64,000 bases of DNA from Chelonobacter sp006228105 (GTDB lineage: Bacteria; Pseudomonadota; Gammaproteobacteria; Enterobacterales; Pasteurellaceae). Location of the stretch: assembly GCF_006228105.1 (NCBI RefSeq), contig NZ_VDHH01000034.1, one strand, 5' to 3'. The notes beneath the pieces are model-generated. The model saw only the letters and a program-made list of their open reading frames with translations, was not told the DNA's origin and made no database searches. Below, one piece after another: positions 1 through 9,290 of the stretch. How positions within the stretch are numbered: the stretch's first letter is position 1; every line of letters starts with the position of its first letter. The translations under genes were made by a program, and so were the position numbers.

Positions 1-8
1 GTTTCATG
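1..8 (-). CDS. Possible first codons of a divergent gene (partial)
   Basis: Read on the minus strand, an AAGGA motif (17-13) lies 7 bases before an ATG at 8-6, followed by an AAA codon. This looks like the start of a gene transcribed away from ubiE. Only about two codons are inside the window, so no product can be named. Confidence 0.3.
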
Positions 9-298
9 TTGGATTCCTTACTGGGTTAAAATTGACAAAAGCTTGATATTTGCTCATTTTTGCTATGAAAACGGCAAAAAATCATCAAACTTTCTTAGTT
101 TAAAAAAAAAAAAAAAAAAACAACGCTTTAGCGATCTTTTGTCAATTTTTTTGATCTATGTCACTTTTTTTAGTGATCTTTATTTCAGGAAAAGAGGTGT
201 TTGTTGAACTTCCGCAATCGGTGGATTTTTTTCTGCTGCAATGATCAACCTCGCGGTGGTTTTGTGCTAAAGTGGGGCAAGTTTAATTCACTCAGAAA
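9..298. other. Intergenic region upstream of ubiE
   Basis: This AT-rich stretch has no convincing gene. It holds a run of 19 adenines (102-120) and, 3' of it, repeated GATCTTT-like and T-rich blocks (133-185). A TTGACA box lies at 32-37, but I see no well-spaced -10 partner. Promoters for ubiE and for a divergent gene to the left probably lie here. Confidence 0.5.
102..120. repeat. Homopolymer of 19 A
   Basis: An uninterrupted A19 tract lies about 180 bases before the ubiE start. Tracts of this length tend to slip during replication and can bend DNA. It is outside coding sequence, so any effect would be on promoter spacing or UP-element-like activity. That effect is inference. Confidence 0.9.
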
Positions 299-1111
299 AT
301 GGCGATGAAGCAAGATATGAACCAATCACAAAATCCAAACGATAATCCACTCAATGTGACGCACCCTCAAGCGGAAACCACCCATTTTGGTTTTAAAACC
401 GTTGGCAAGGCAGAGAAGCAGCAGTTGGTTGCTAATGTGTTTCATTCGGTGGCGGGCAAATATGATTTGATGAATGACTTGCTGTCATTTGGTGTGCATC
501 GAGTTTGGAAACGGTTCACCATTGATTGCAGTGGGGTTCGCAAAGGACAGAGCGTGTTGGATTTGGCGGGCGGAACCGGCGATTTTAGTGCTAAATTTTC
601 ACGGATTGTGGGTGCCGATGGGCGTGTGGTGTTGGCCGATATTAATGAGTCGATGTTGCAGGTCGGGCGCGAAAAATTGCGTAATTTGGGCGTGGTCGGC
701 AATGTGGAATATGTGCAGGCAAATGCCGAAGCGCTGCCGTTTGCCGATGCCAGTTTCGATTGCATTATCATCAGTTTTGGCTTGCGCAACGTGACGGATA
801 AAGACAAGGCGTTGCAGTCGATGTATCGGGTGTTGAAACCGGGCGGGCGTTTGCTGGTGTTGGAGTTTTCCAAACCGATTCTTGATCCGTTAAGCAAGTT
901 ATATAACTTCTATTCGTTTAATATTTTGCCGAAAGTGGGCGAGGTGGTGGTCAATGATGCGGAAAGTTATCGTTATTTGGCTGAATCGATCCGAATGCAC
1001 CCGGATCAGGATACGCTGAAAACAATGATGGGCGCAGCCGGTTTTGAAAATGTGGACTATTACAATTTGAGCGCCGGGATTGTGGCGTTGCATCGAGGCT
1101 ATAAATTCTAA
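299..1111 (+). CDS. ubiE: UbiE, ubiquinone/menaquinone C-methyltransferase
   Basis: This 270-residue SAM-dependent methyltransferase does the C-methylation step of ubiquinone and menaquinone synthesis. The SAM-binding motif VLDLAGGTGD is at residues 86-95, and the UbiE signatures ISFGLRNVTDKDKAL and RYLAESIRMHPDQ follow. The C-terminus ends ALHRGYKF as in Escherichia coli. The protein is about 19 residues longer than the E. coli enzyme at the N-terminus. In-frame ATGs at 305 and 317 are possible starts, because no strong ribosome-binding site marks 299. It heads the ubiE-ubiJ-ubiB set, followed 52 bp later by ubiJ. Confidence 0.96.
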   Translation: MAMKQDMNQSQNPNDNPLNVTHPQAETTHFGFKTVGKAEKQQLVANVFHSVAGKYDLMNDLLSFGVHRVWKRFTIDCSGVRKGQSVLDLAGGTGDFSAKFSRIVGADGRVVLADINESMLQVGREKLRNLGVVGNVEYVQANAEALPFADASFDCIIISFGLRNVTDKDKALQSMYRVLKPGGRLLVLEFSKPILDPLSKLYNFYSFNILPKVGEVVVNDAESYRYLAESIRMHPDQDTLKTMMGAAGFENVDYYNLSAGIVALHRGYKF

Positions 1112-1163
1112 ACAAAGCTCAACAGACCTTAGCAAGTGTTAGATTAAAAAAGGAAATCGGACG

Positions 1164-1841
1164 ATGTTACCCAATTGGGCACAGATAAAAACACAATTCA
1201 TGTTGCCACAGTTTGCCGCAGCTGCGCTGGAAACCGCACTTTCACATTTATTAAAAAATACTGAAAATTATCAGCCGCTGTTGCGAAAATTGAATGGCAA
1301 GGTGCTGGCATTGCAATTGCAGCAACCTGAGATCAGTTACTATTTTATCTTTTCGGAACAGGCTATCGATGTGTTGCACCAATACGAAGGCATCGTCGAT
1401 TGTTCGCTGCAAACGTCGGCAAAAATGTTACTAAAATTGCCGAAAAAATCAGAATTAAGCCAATATATTAATGATAAATCGATTGTTATCCACGGCGATC
1501 TGCAAGTGTTGCAAGATTTTCTGGGGTTGATGGCGTTTTTGCAAACAGATCCGGCTGAACTGCTGGCGCCCTATGTGGGCGATGTGTTGGCATATAACGG
1601 CATTAAGCTATTGCGCCAGGGATGGGATTTTTTGGCAGGCCGGCGGCAAACTGCTGAACGACATTGGAGCGAGCGTTTGGGCGAAGAGTGGCAAATTGTT
1701 GCGCCTAAGTTGGCGTTTGCAGATTTTCAGACGCAAGTGGCACAAGTGCAGCAGCAATGTGATCAATTGGAGCATCAATTTCAGCAGTTGCAAAGTCGTA
1801 TAGCAGCAAAAATAGCAGAAAAAGAGGCGAGCCGTGATTAA
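1164..1841 (+). CDS. ubiJ: UbiJ, ubiquinone biosynthesis accessory factor
   Basis: This 225-residue protein occupies the conserved place between ubiE and ubiB. The N-terminal half resembles an SCP2-like lipid-binding domain (LNGKVLALQLQ and nearby strands). The last 40 or so residues are rich in Gln and Glu heptads and predict a coiled coil. In E. coli UbiJ works with UbiK in the soluble ubiquinone synthesis complex. An AGGAAATCGG motif precedes the ATG. The 3' end overlaps ubiB by 8 bp, which implies translational coupling. Confidence 0.9.
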   Translation: MLPNWAQIKTQFMLPQFAAAALETALSHLLKNTENYQPLLRKLNGKVLALQLQQPEISYYFIFSEQAIDVLHQYEGIVDCSLQTSAKMLLKLPKKSELSQYINDKSIVIHGDLQVLQDFLGLMAFLQTDPAELLAPYVGDVLAYNGIKLLRQGWDFLAGRRQTAERHWSERLGEEWQIVAPKLAFADFQTQVAQVQQQCDQLEHQFQQLQSRIAAKIAEKEASRD

Positions 1842-3474
1842 ATCAACCCTGCGTTTTTATCGAATTATTCAAGTGATTTTGCAATACGGCTTGGATCAAG
1901 CGCTGCCGAAAACCGGGTTCACCCGTCCGATCCGCTGCGGGCGCAAACTGCTGTTTTGGCTGCGCAATCGTCATCACGACAAGGCATTTGGCTTGCGTTT
2001 GCGTTTGGCGTTGCAGGAACTGGGACCTGTGTGGATAAAATTGGGGCAAATGCTGTCAACCCGGCGTGATCTGTTTCCCGATGCGATTGCCGATGAATTA
2101 GCGTTATTGCAGGATCAGGTTGAACCGTTTTCCGGCAAGTTGGCACGGCAGCAGATAGAAACCGCACTGGGCGGCAAACTGGAAAATTGGTTCAGTGATT
2201 TTGATGAAACCGCATTGGCGTCCGCTTCGATCGCACAAGTGCATACCGCCCGTTTTAAGGCTGACAGCGAATTTGCTGGGCGTGAAGTGGTGCTGAAAGT
2301 GATTCGGCCGAACATCGAAACAGCGATTGAGGCGGATATTGGCTTGATGTATCGCTTGGCACGTTGGATTCCGCGCCTTTCCAGTGAAGGGCGGCGTTTA
2401 CGCCCGGTGGAAGTGGTGCGCGAATATGAAAAAACCATTTTGGACGAGCTGGATTTGCGGCGCGAAATGGCGAATGCGATCCAATTGCGGCGCAATTTTG
2501 AAAACAGTCCAATGCTGTATATACCGGAAATGTACAGCGATTTTTGCTATAAAAATGTGATCGTGATGGAGCGGATCTATGGCATTCAGGTGTCGGATAT
2601 TGCCGCATTGGAAGCCAATGGCACCAATATGAAATTGTTGGCGGAACGTGGCGTGCAGGTGTTTTTCACCCAAGTGTTCCGTGATAGTTTTTTCCATGCG
2701 GATATGCACCCCGGCAATATTTTTGTCAACCCGAACCACCCTGAAGATCCGCAATATATCGGCATTGACTGTGGCATTGTCGGTTCGTTGAATCGGGAAG
2801 ATAAACGCTATCTGGCAGAGAATTTTTTGGCATTTTTCAATCGCGATTACCAACGGGTGGCGCAGTTGCACGTTGATTCCGGCTGGGTGCCGGAAGATAC
2901 TAATGTGCAGGAGTTCGAGCAGGCGATCCGCACTGTGTGCGATCCGATCTTCGCTAAGCCGCTGAGCGAGATTTCGTTTGGGCATGTGTTGTTGAATCTG
3001 TTTAATACTGCACGTCGCTTCAATATGGAAGTGCAGCCGCAATTGGTGTTGTTGCAAAAAACCTTGTTGTATATCGAGGGCTTAGGGCGACAAATTTATC
3101 CGCAGTTGGATTTATGGCAAACCGCAAAGCCATTTTTGCAAGATTGGTTGAACGATCAAGTCGGGTTGAAATCGGTGTATCGCAGTGTGAAAGAGAAACT
3201 GCCGTATTTCCGAGAACATTTTGCCGAGCTGCCGGAAACCTTGTATCACGCTTTGCAGCAACAACAGCAGATTAGCCGACAAATTGGCGAATTAAACCGC
3301 ACTTTGGTCGGGCAGCAGCGACAGCGGCGACGCTCTTGGTACAGTGGGCTAATTGGCAGTGTGATATTTATCACAACCCTCTTACAATTTGCACATTTGC
3401 CGCGATATTTTAGTTCGTGCTTATTGCTAAGTGCGGTTATAATCTGGCTCTACGGCTTGTTGAAAAGCGATTAA
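1834..3474 (+). CDS. ubiB: UbiB, atypical kinase/ATPase for ubiquinone synthesis
   Basis: This 546-residue member of the UbiB/ADCK family has the family KxGQ motif (residues 69-72), the Ala-rich ASASIAQVH loop (129-137) replacing the usual Gly-rich loop, the catalytic-loop sequence HADMHPGN (288-295) and the metal-binding IDCG motif shortly after. Two hydrophobic helices at the C-terminus (about 495-545) anchor it in the inner membrane. UbiB supports ubiquinone precursor hydroxylation, probably by handling lipid intermediates. It starts with GTG inside the end of ubiJ. Confidence 0.95.
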   Translation: MIKSTLRFYRIIQVILQYGLDQALPKTGFTRPIRCGRKLLFWLRNRHHDKAFGLRLRLALQELGPVWIKLGQMLSTRRDLFPDAIADELALLQDQVEPFSGKLARQQIETALGGKLENWFSDFDETALASASIAQVHTARFKADSEFAGREVVLKVIRPNIETAIEADIGLMYRLARWIPRLSSEGRRLRPVEVVREYEKTILDELDLRREMANAIQLRRNFENSPMLYIPEMYSDFCYKNVIVMERIYGIQVSDIAALEANGTNMKLLAERGVQVFFTQVFRDSFFHADMHPGNIFVNPNHPEDPQYIGIDCGIVGSLNREDKRYLAENFLAFFNRDYQRVAQLHVDSGWVPEDTNVQEFEQAIRTVCDPIFAKPLSEISFGHVLLNLFNTARRFNMEVQPQLVLLQKTLLYIEGLGRQIYPQLDLWQTAKPFLQDWLNDQVGLKSVYRSVKEKLPYFREHFAELPETLYHALQQQQQISRQIGELNRTLVGQQRQRRRSWYSGLIGSVIFITTLLQFAHLPRYFSSCLLLSAVIIWLYGLLKSD

Positions 3475-3612
3475 TGAAAAATTGATCCTAAATACACTTG
3501 CAGATTGACTGCAAGCTATCAATGGTTTAAAGTTTTTCGAGTGGCACAACAATTTATTTAACAATCGAAATCTAGTCGTTTTAAGACTATTTTTCATCTT
3601 ATGAGGTGGTTT
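3475..3612. other. Gap between ubiB and tatA
   Basis: The gap is AT-rich and has no gene. I see no clear terminator. A promoter for the tat genes could lie here, but none stands out. Confidence 0.4.
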
Positions 3613-3840
3613 ATGGGTATCAGCGTTTGGCAACTGGCTATTATTGTCTTAATTGTGGTTCTTTTATTCGGAACAAAAAAATTGAAAAGCTTAGGCTCGG
3701 ATTTGGGCGAGTCGGTTAAAGGCTTCAAAAAAGCCATTAAGGATGACGATCAAAAAGATGCCGATTTCAAACAGTCTTTAGAAAATACAGCGGAAAAATC
3801 TGCAACTAAAGAACAGATTAAAGATAAAGAGCAGGCATAA
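3613..3840 (+). CDS. tatA: TatA, twin-arginine translocase pore subunit
   Basis: The 75-residue protein has a single N-terminal membrane helix (WQLAIIVLIVVLLFG) followed by the hinge and amphipathic helix GTKKLKSLGSDLGESVKGFKKA, the TatA hallmark, then a charged tail. I place the start at 3613 because GAGG lies 6 bases upstream. An in-frame ATG at 3601 would add four residues but lacks such a site. TatA oligomers form the passage for folded proteins across the inner membrane. Confidence 0.95.
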   Translation: MGISVWQLAIIVLIVVLLFGTKKLKSLGSDLGESVKGFKKAIKDDDQKDADFKQSLENTAEKSATKEQIKDKEQA

Positions 3841-3843
3841 CCC

Positions 3844-4380
3844 GTGTTTGATATTGGATTTTCCGAACTGGTTTTAATTTTTGTGGTGGGTCTGGTGGTG
3901 CTAGGCCCACAACGTTTGCCTGTGGCAATTAGAACGGTGGTCAGTTGGATTCGAACCATTCGTGGTATTGCCACCAATGTGCAGAACGAATTGAGCCAGG
4001 AACTGAAACTGCACGAATTGCAGGAGAGTATTAAAAAAGCGGAAAAACTGAGTCTGAGTGAGCTGTCACCGGATTTAGCCAAAAGTATTGAAGACTTGAA
4101 ACAATCGGCACAAAAAATGCAACAAAGTGTGCAGCAGCAAGGCGAACAATTGCAAAGTGGTATTAAAAATATCGAAAAAAATTTGAAAGAGAACGTATTG
4201 AGTGAAGATGAACAAGCAATGTTGGCCGAAGCGGACGAACCGCACTTAGTTGCAGATGAAAGTGCGGTGGCTGAAGATACCGCACTTGCCACACCTAACG
4301 GTGAAGTGGATAACATGATCGATAAAGCTGTTGTTGATAAAGCCGTTGCCGATAAAACAGCAGACGCTGCTAAAGTTTAA
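3844..4380 (+). CDS. tatB: TatB, twin-arginine translocase receptor subunit
   Basis: The 178-residue protein begins MFDIGFSELVLIFVVGLVVL followed by GPQRLP, the conserved TatB start with one membrane helix and the Gly-Pro hinge. A long Glu/Gln/Lys-rich amphipathic region follows, then an acidic Ala/Val/Asp-rich tail with VVDKAVADK-like repeats. It starts at GTG three bases after tatA ends. With TatC it binds twin-arginine signal peptides. Confidence 0.94.
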   Translation: MFDIGFSELVLIFVVGLVVLGPQRLPVAIRTVVSWIRTIRGIATNVQNELSQELKLHELQESIKKAEKLSLSELSPDLAKSIEDLKQSAQKMQQSVQQQGEQLQSGIKNIEKNLKENVLSEDEQAMLAEADEPHLVADESAVAEDTALATPNGEVDNMIDKAVVDKAVADKTADAAKV

Positions 4381-4397
4381 CCCGAAAGGAATGTTGT

Positions 4398-5144
4398 ATG
4401 TCGTCAGTTGAAGATTCTCAACCGCTGATTAACCATTTAATTGAATTACGCAACCGCTTGTTGAAAGCGGTTTTGTGCGTTTTACTCGTATTTTGCGGCT
4501 TGGTGTTTTTTGCCAATGATATTTATCGCATGGTTGCCTTGCCGTTGATCGAACAGTTGCCACAAGGTTCCACCATGATTTCAACCGGGGTGGCGGCACC
4601 GTTTTTTACCCCGCTGAAATTAACCGGTGTGGTGGCGATTTTCTTGTCGGTTCCCTATTTGCTCTATCAAGTGTGGGCATTTGTTGCCCCAGCGCTTTAT
4701 CAGCATGAAAAACGCTTAATCTACCCGCTATTGTTTTCTAGCACGCTGCTGTTTTATGCCGGTGTGGCATTTGCCTATTATGTGGTGTTTCCGCTGGTGT
4801 TCGGTTTTTTGACCAAAACAGCACCAGAAGGGGTGGCCATTGCGACCGATATCAGCAACTACCTAGACTTTGTGCTGACCATTTTCTTGGCATTCGGTAT
4901 TTGCTTTGAAGTGCCGATTGCGATTATCCTGCTGTGTTGGAGCGGCGTGGTGACAGCAGACGATCTGCGTCGCAAACGCCCCTATATTATCGTAGCCGCT
5001 TTTGTCATCGGGATGTTTTTAACCCCGCCGGATGTATTTTCACAAACTTTGTTGGCGGTACCGATGTGGTTGTTATTTGAAGTGGGCTTGCTAGTGTCAC
5101 GGTTTTATAAACCGAGAGAGGAACAAGAGAGTTCGGCAAGCTGA
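4398..5144 (+). CDS. tatC: TatC, twin-arginine signal receptor
   Basis: The 248-residue multi-spanning membrane protein has the TatC signatures LINHLIELRNRLLKA near the N-terminus and FGICFEVPIAI in the fourth helix region. Six hydrophobic segments are visible. An AGGAATG ribosome-binding region lies just before the ATG. It is the last gene of tatABC and is followed by a hairpin. Confidence 0.95.
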   Translation: MSSVEDSQPLINHLIELRNRLLKAVLCVLLVFCGLVFFANDIYRMVALPLIEQLPQGSTMISTGVAAPFFTPLKLTGVVAIFLSVPYLLYQVWAFVAPALYQHEKRLIYPLLFSSTLLFYAGVAFAYYVVFPLVFGFLTKTAPEGVAIATDISNYLDFVLTIFLAFGICFEVPIAIILLCWSGVVTADDLRRKRPYIIVAAFVIGMFLTPPDVFSQTLLAVPMWLLFEVGLLVSRFYKPREEQESSAS

Positions 5145-5155
5145 GCAGTATGTTT

Positions 5156-5183
5156 AACTAAGACGCCATTGTGCGTCTTAGTT
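5156..5183 (+). terminator. Hairpin downstream of tatC
   Basis: A perfect 11-bp inverted repeat (AACTAAGACGC and its complement) has a 6-base loop and is followed by GTTTGT. It lies between tatC and hemB and is likely an intrinsic terminator, although the T-tract is short. Confidence 0.7.
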
Positions 5184-5228
5184 GTTTGTAATTGACAGAT
5201 TTTAAAATAGATTTTGCAAGGATATTTT

Positions 5229-6251
5229 ATGACCCAACAAATTTTTGCGCATTTTCCGGCTAGCCGTATGCGCCGCCTGCGTCGCCACGACTTCAGCCGC
5301 CGTTTGGTTGCAGAAAATAAATTGACCGCCGATGATTTGATCTATCCGGTGTTTATTATGGAAGGCGAGAATGAGCGTGAAGCTGTGCCGTCAATGCCCG
5401 GCGTGGAACGTTTGACCTTGGATCAATTGTTGAACGAAGCCGGGTTATTGGTGAAATACGGCGTGCCGGTGATTGCGTTGTTTCCGGTGATTGCGCAGGA
5501 GAAAAAATCCTTATTGGCAGAAGAGGCCTATCATCCAAACGGCTTGGTGCAACGTGCGGTCAAAGCGCTCAAAGCGGCTTATCCCGAATTGGGCATACTG
5601 ACCGATGTGGCACTGGATCCTTATACCACACACGGACAAGACGGGATAATCGATGCTGAAGGCTATGTAATCAACGACACTACCAGCGACATTTTAGTTA
5701 AACAAGCCTTATCACATGCCGCTGCCGGCGCCGATATTGTGGCGCCAAGCGACATGATGGACGGACGCATCGGCGCCATCCGCACCGCACTTGAGCAAAA
5801 CGGCTTTGTAAACACCCAAATAATGGCGTACTCCGCCAAATACGCCTCCAGTTTCTACGGGCCGTTCCGTGATGCGGTCGGCTCCAGCAGTAATTTAAAA
5901 GGCGGCAATAAGAAAACCTACCAACTGGATCCCGCCAACAGCAACGAAGGCTTGCAGGAAGTAGCGTTAGATCTGCAAGAAGGCGCGGATATGGTGATGG
6001 TAAAACCGGGCATGCCGTATTTGGATTTGGTGTATCGCGTGAAACAACACTTCGGCGTCCCAACCTTCGCCTACCAAGTTTCCGGCGAATACGCCATGCT
6101 GCAAGCCGCCATTCAAAACGGCTGGCTCGCCGAAAAACCGGCGATTATGGAAGCGCTGCTATGTTTCAAACGCGCCGGCGCCGACGGCATTTTGACCTAT
6201 TACGCCAAACAAGTGGCGCAATGGTTGTATGAAGAAGGTCAACATCACTAA
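5229..6251 (+). CDS. hemB: HemB, delta-aminolevulinic acid dehydratase
   Basis: This 340-residue enzyme condenses two 5-aminolevulinate molecules to porphobilinogen in haem synthesis. The two Schiff-base lysines are in YSAKYASSFYGP (K194) and MVKPGMPYLD (K249). The usual zinc-binding cysteine triad is replaced by DVALDPYTTHGQDG (about 127-140), so this is the magnesium-type, cysteine-free class. The start at 5229 follows AAGGAT; an in-frame ATG at 5214 precedes that site and is rejected. cas3 begins only 14 bp after its stop. Confidence 0.96.
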   Translation: MTQQIFAHFPASRMRRLRRHDFSRRLVAENKLTADDLIYPVFIMEGENEREAVPSMPGVERLTLDQLLNEAGLLVKYGVPVIALFPVIAQEKKSLLAEEAYHPNGLVQRAVKALKAAYPELGILTDVALDPYTTHGQDGIIDAEGYVINDTTSDILVKQALSHAAAGADIVAPSDMMDGRIGAIRTALEQNGFVNTQIMAYSAKYASSFYGPFRDAVGSSSNLKGGNKKTYQLDPANSNEGLQEVALDLQEGADMVMVKPGMPYLDLVYRVKQHFGVPTFAYQVSGEYAMLQAAIQNGWLAEKPAIMEALLCFKRAGADGILTYYAKQVAQWLYEEGQHH

Positions 6252-6265
6252 AAAATAGGATTTTT

Positions 6266-8896
6266 ATGTGCGCTTTCCTTGCTGCTCACCGAAAACCGAT
6301 TAACCGCAACACAAATAATACAGCCGAGCCGGTTTCTTATTTGACCTGTTTGGCGAAAACCCGGCGCTTGGCAGACGGTCGTTGTGTTGCTGGCAGAACG
6401 ATCTTGGAGCACTGTATTATTGTCGGCGAAGTTGCCAAGCGATTATTAGTACAAATCCCTGTTCCAATTCGTACTGCACTTTTCCCTGATGGTGTCGAAT
6501 TGTTGGCGGCGTGTCATGATATCGGCAAGGTATCACCCCGTTTTCAAAATAAGCTGCGTAAAGCATTGGGTTGTGAATTAACGCTCAACACCGATGAATC
6601 GGCTTGGGATTACCATGGCGGAGTCACTTTTCTGACGTTGCGGCCATTGATCGGCGAAAAAGCTGCGGCAGCGGCAGGGCAACATCACGGCAGTTATCCC
6701 ACTAAGGCGAAAAATGGGATAGTTGATCCGGAAAATGCTGAGGTGTTAGGTGGTGCTGTTTACCATCAACAGCGTTTAAAGTTGATTGAAGCCTTAAAAC
6801 AGCACTTTCAGTGTGATTTTCCAGAACTAAAAAATGATCAACAACTGCTGGCGGTATCCGGACTGATTACGGTCGCAGATTGGATTGGTTCAGGGGCGTC
6901 ATTTGAAGATCCGGCGCAGGATTGGCGGCTATATATCGAAAGTGCGGTAGCCGAAGCCGGATATCTACCATTACAGTTCAATAGCGGACTGACTTTTCAG
7001 GATATTTTCACTTTTACGCCACATCTGGTTCAGCAGCAGTTGATTGATAGTGTGCAGCGTAACGGTTGTTATGTGTTGGAAGCGCCAATGGGATTGGGGA
7101 AAACCGAAGCGGCGCTATATGCCGCCTACAGCCTGTTGCAGCGTGGCGACGCAAACGGCTTTTATTTCGCCCTTCCGACCCAACTGACCTCGAATAAAAT
7201 CTATCAGCGGGTTAATCAGTTTTTGGAACAGATTATTCAACCGCAGAGCGCGCATCGAGAAGCTTTGCTCATACATGGAACTGCTTGGTTACAGCAGTTT
7301 GAAATGGGGGAAGATGCGGCTGTTTCCGGCTCGTGGTTCAACCAAAAGAAAAGAGCGGTTTTAGCGCCTTTCGGGGTCGGCACGATTGATCAAATTTTGT
7401 TATCGGTGATGTGGGTAAAACACGGTTTCGTTCGCTCATTCGGCTTGGCAGGCAAAGTAGTGGTGTTGGATGAAATTCATTCCTATGATATCTATACCGG
7501 AATGTTGGTACAGCGCTTAATAGCGGTGTTGCGGGAATTGGGCTGTAGTGTGATTATCTTGAGTGCAACCCTGACGCGTCAGCGCCGATACGAATTATTA
7601 GGGCTGCCGTTGGAGGAAGCAACTGCGCAGGTGCAGAATGAGCCTTATCCGATGATCACGGCAATAAGCGGCGGGCAGATTTCCACATTAGCAGCGGACA
7701 GTCCGAGTGAACACAACATTCAGCTACGTTATGTGAAGCAAAGTGAAGCGATAGAAGAAGCTCTGCTGCGAGCTGAGCAAGGTCAACAAGTTTTGTGGAT
7801 TGAAAACAGCGTTGCTGAGGCGCAGGAAACTTATCGCATCTTGGCTGCACGTTGCGCCGGACTGGCGGTAAAGTGCGGTTTGCTGCATTCCCGTTTTACT
7901 GCGGTCGACCGACATCGACACGAACAGCAGTGGATAGATTTATTCGGCAAACCGGGATGGCAGACACAAACAACACCGATTCGTCTACAGCAAGGACGCA
8001 TACTGATTGGTACGCAAGTGTTGGAGCAATCGGTGGATATTGATGCAGATTTTCTAATTTCCAAATTTGCCCCGACGGATATGCTGTTACAACGTCTAGG
8101 ACGTTTGTGGCGGCATGGTTCCACCCCGAGAGTAGCGAGTGCCAGAGCCGAGGCTTGGTTGCTGGCGCCAGATTTGGAAAGTGCGATCGACGATCCGATT
8201 AAAGCATTTGGAACCACTGCATTTGTTTATGCGCCTTATGTCCTTTGCCGCAGCTTGGCAGTTTGGCAACAGCGAAAGCAATTGACTTTACCAAATGATA
8301 TTCGAGCATTGTTAGAAGCGACGTATTTTTCATGCGAGGAGCAAGGCAAGCTGGCACAGTGGAAGCATGAGCTGGAAAACGGTAGTCGTTTTCGTACCGG
8401 TCAAAAACAGATGCAAAAATCTGCATTAGCAGCGCAGATGACGTTTGGAATGGAAAGAAATGATAATGATGATCAGGTGCAAACCCGTTTTAGTGAACAA
8501 GATAGTTTCGATATTTTATTGCTGAGTAAAGTGCGGTCTTTGCCGGAAATTAAAGCGACGGAGTTGACTTTGCTCGACGGCACCGTCATAGTGCTACCTG
8601 TGAACGGACGCTCATTACCGCTCCAGCAACAAAAACGGTATGCGGCGCAACTCATGCAACAAATGGTCAGTATCAATTTGTCTAATGCACCGAAGCGGCA
8701 ATCTGTCGGCAACTTAGCTTTCTTACGCGATTATTGCTATTTAGGGCAAATGAAAGATAAAAATACCGATGCCGTAATGGTTGTCGCTATTGTTGCGAAA
8801 GACGGGCGTTTACAAGGCGACAGCACATTTCACCTTGAATTAACCAAACCGCTTTATTACCAACCGCACTTGGGGCTGGTGGTAGAGCATAACTGA
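6266..8896 (+). CDS. cas3: Cas3, type I-E HD nuclease-helicase
   Basis: This 876-residue fusion carries an HD nuclease domain with H49, H84-D85, H117 and H140-H141, and a superfamily 2 helicase with Walker A APMGLGKT (273-280), DEIH (402-405), SAT (433-435), GTQVLEQSVD (motif V) and QRLGRLWRHG (motif VI). All catalytic residues that I can check are present. After Cascade binds a matching invader, Cas3 nicks the displaced strand and degrades it 3' to 5'. TAGGA lies 5 bases before the ATG. The gene sits 14 bp after hemB and may ride on hemB transcription. It is separated from the other cas genes by array 1. Confidence 0.95.
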   Translation: MCAFLAAHRKPINRNTNNTAEPVSYLTCLAKTRRLADGRCVAGRTILEHCIIVGEVAKRLLVQIPVPIRTALFPDGVELLAACHDIGKVSPRFQNKLRKALGCELTLNTDESAWDYHGGVTFLTLRPLIGEKAAAAAGQHHGSYPTKAKNGIVDPENAEVLGGAVYHQQRLKLIEALKQHFQCDFPELKNDQQLLAVSGLITVADWIGSGASFEDPAQDWRLYIESAVAEAGYLPLQFNSGLTFQDIFTFTPHLVQQQLIDSVQRNGCYVLEAPMGLGKTEAALYAAYSLLQRGDANGFYFALPTQLTSNKIYQRVNQFLEQIIQPQSAHREALLIHGTAWLQQFEMGEDAAVSGSWFNQKKRAVLAPFGVGTIDQILLSVMWVKHGFVRSFGLAGKVVVLDEIHSYDIYTGMLVQRLIAVLRELGCSVIILSATLTRQRRYELLGLPLEEATAQVQNEPYPMITAISGGQISTLAADSPSEHNIQLRYVKQSEAIEEALLRAEQGQQVLWIENSVAEAQETYRILAARCAGLAVKCGLLHSRFTAVDRHRHEQQWIDLFGKPGWQTQTTPIRLQQGRILIGTQVLEQSVDIDADFLISKFAPTDMLLQRLGRLWRHGSTPRVASARAEAWLLAPDLESAIDDPIKAFGTTAFVYAPYVLCRSLAVWQQRKQLTLPNDIRALLEATYFSCEEQGKLAQWKHELENGSRFRTGQKQMQKSALAAQMTFGMERNDNDDQVQTRFSEQDSFDILLLSKVRSLPEIKATELTLLDGTVIVLPVNGRSLPLQQQKRYAAQLMQQMVSINLSNAPKRQSVGNLAFLRDYCYLGQMKDKNTDAVMVVAIVAKDGRLQGDSTFHLELTKPLYYQPHLGLVVEHN

Positions 8897-9250
8897 TCAC
8901 CTAACTAATAAGCCGGAAAACTGATAAAAAGGAGTATCAATAGAATTAGAAATTTTAAAATCATAATTGGCTCTCTTAGATTAAAATTTTAAGTGTAAAA
9001 TATTTTTAATATGTAGTGTAGTGTATTGTAGATCAATGCTACTGTAATATGCTATAAATGTAAAACACTAATTATTTCCTCTTTAGCTATTTTTAATAAA
9101 AGAGGGTGTTTCTATGTAATGCAGCGTAGAAAAAAGCTTCTTCATTCACATGAAGGTTATTGTGTTAGCAAGTATCAATCTGACAGACATAAGTTCCAAA
9201 TATGAGATTGCTAGATTGGATTTGATTTTTGATATAATCTAAAACCACAA
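8897..9250. other. AT-rich gap between cas3 and the array 1 leader
   Basis: No gene is visible. A strong ribosome-binding-like run AAAAAGGAG (8926-8934) is followed by no start codon. Its 10-mer AGGAGTATCA (8930-8939) is identical to the one directly before cas7e at 15517-15526. A 7-bp hairpin (CCTCTTT/AAAGAGG, 9078-9105) follows. The region may hold the distal leader or remnants of a rearranged gene junction. Confidence 0.5.
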
Positions 9251-9290
9251 TATATTGTGTTAGAGTCTCGTTCTTTAACAATATAATGGT
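9251..9290 (+). promoter_or_regulatory. Leader proximal block of CRISPR array 1
   Basis: The last 40 bases before repeat 1 match the leader of array 2: ATATTGTGTTA (9252-9262) and CTTTAACAATATAATGGT (9273-9290) recur at 18467-18477 and 18488-18505 with identical spacing. The block contains TATAAT (9282-9287) ending three bases before the repeat. The conserved position fits a site for spacer integration plus the pre-crRNA promoter. The promoter role is inference. Confidence 0.8.

Noticed and set aside
9098..9113. AAAGAGGGTGTTTCT resembles the 3' end of the CRISPR repeat upstream of array 1
   Set aside because: The match is short, needs a gap, and the 5' half of the repeat is missing.
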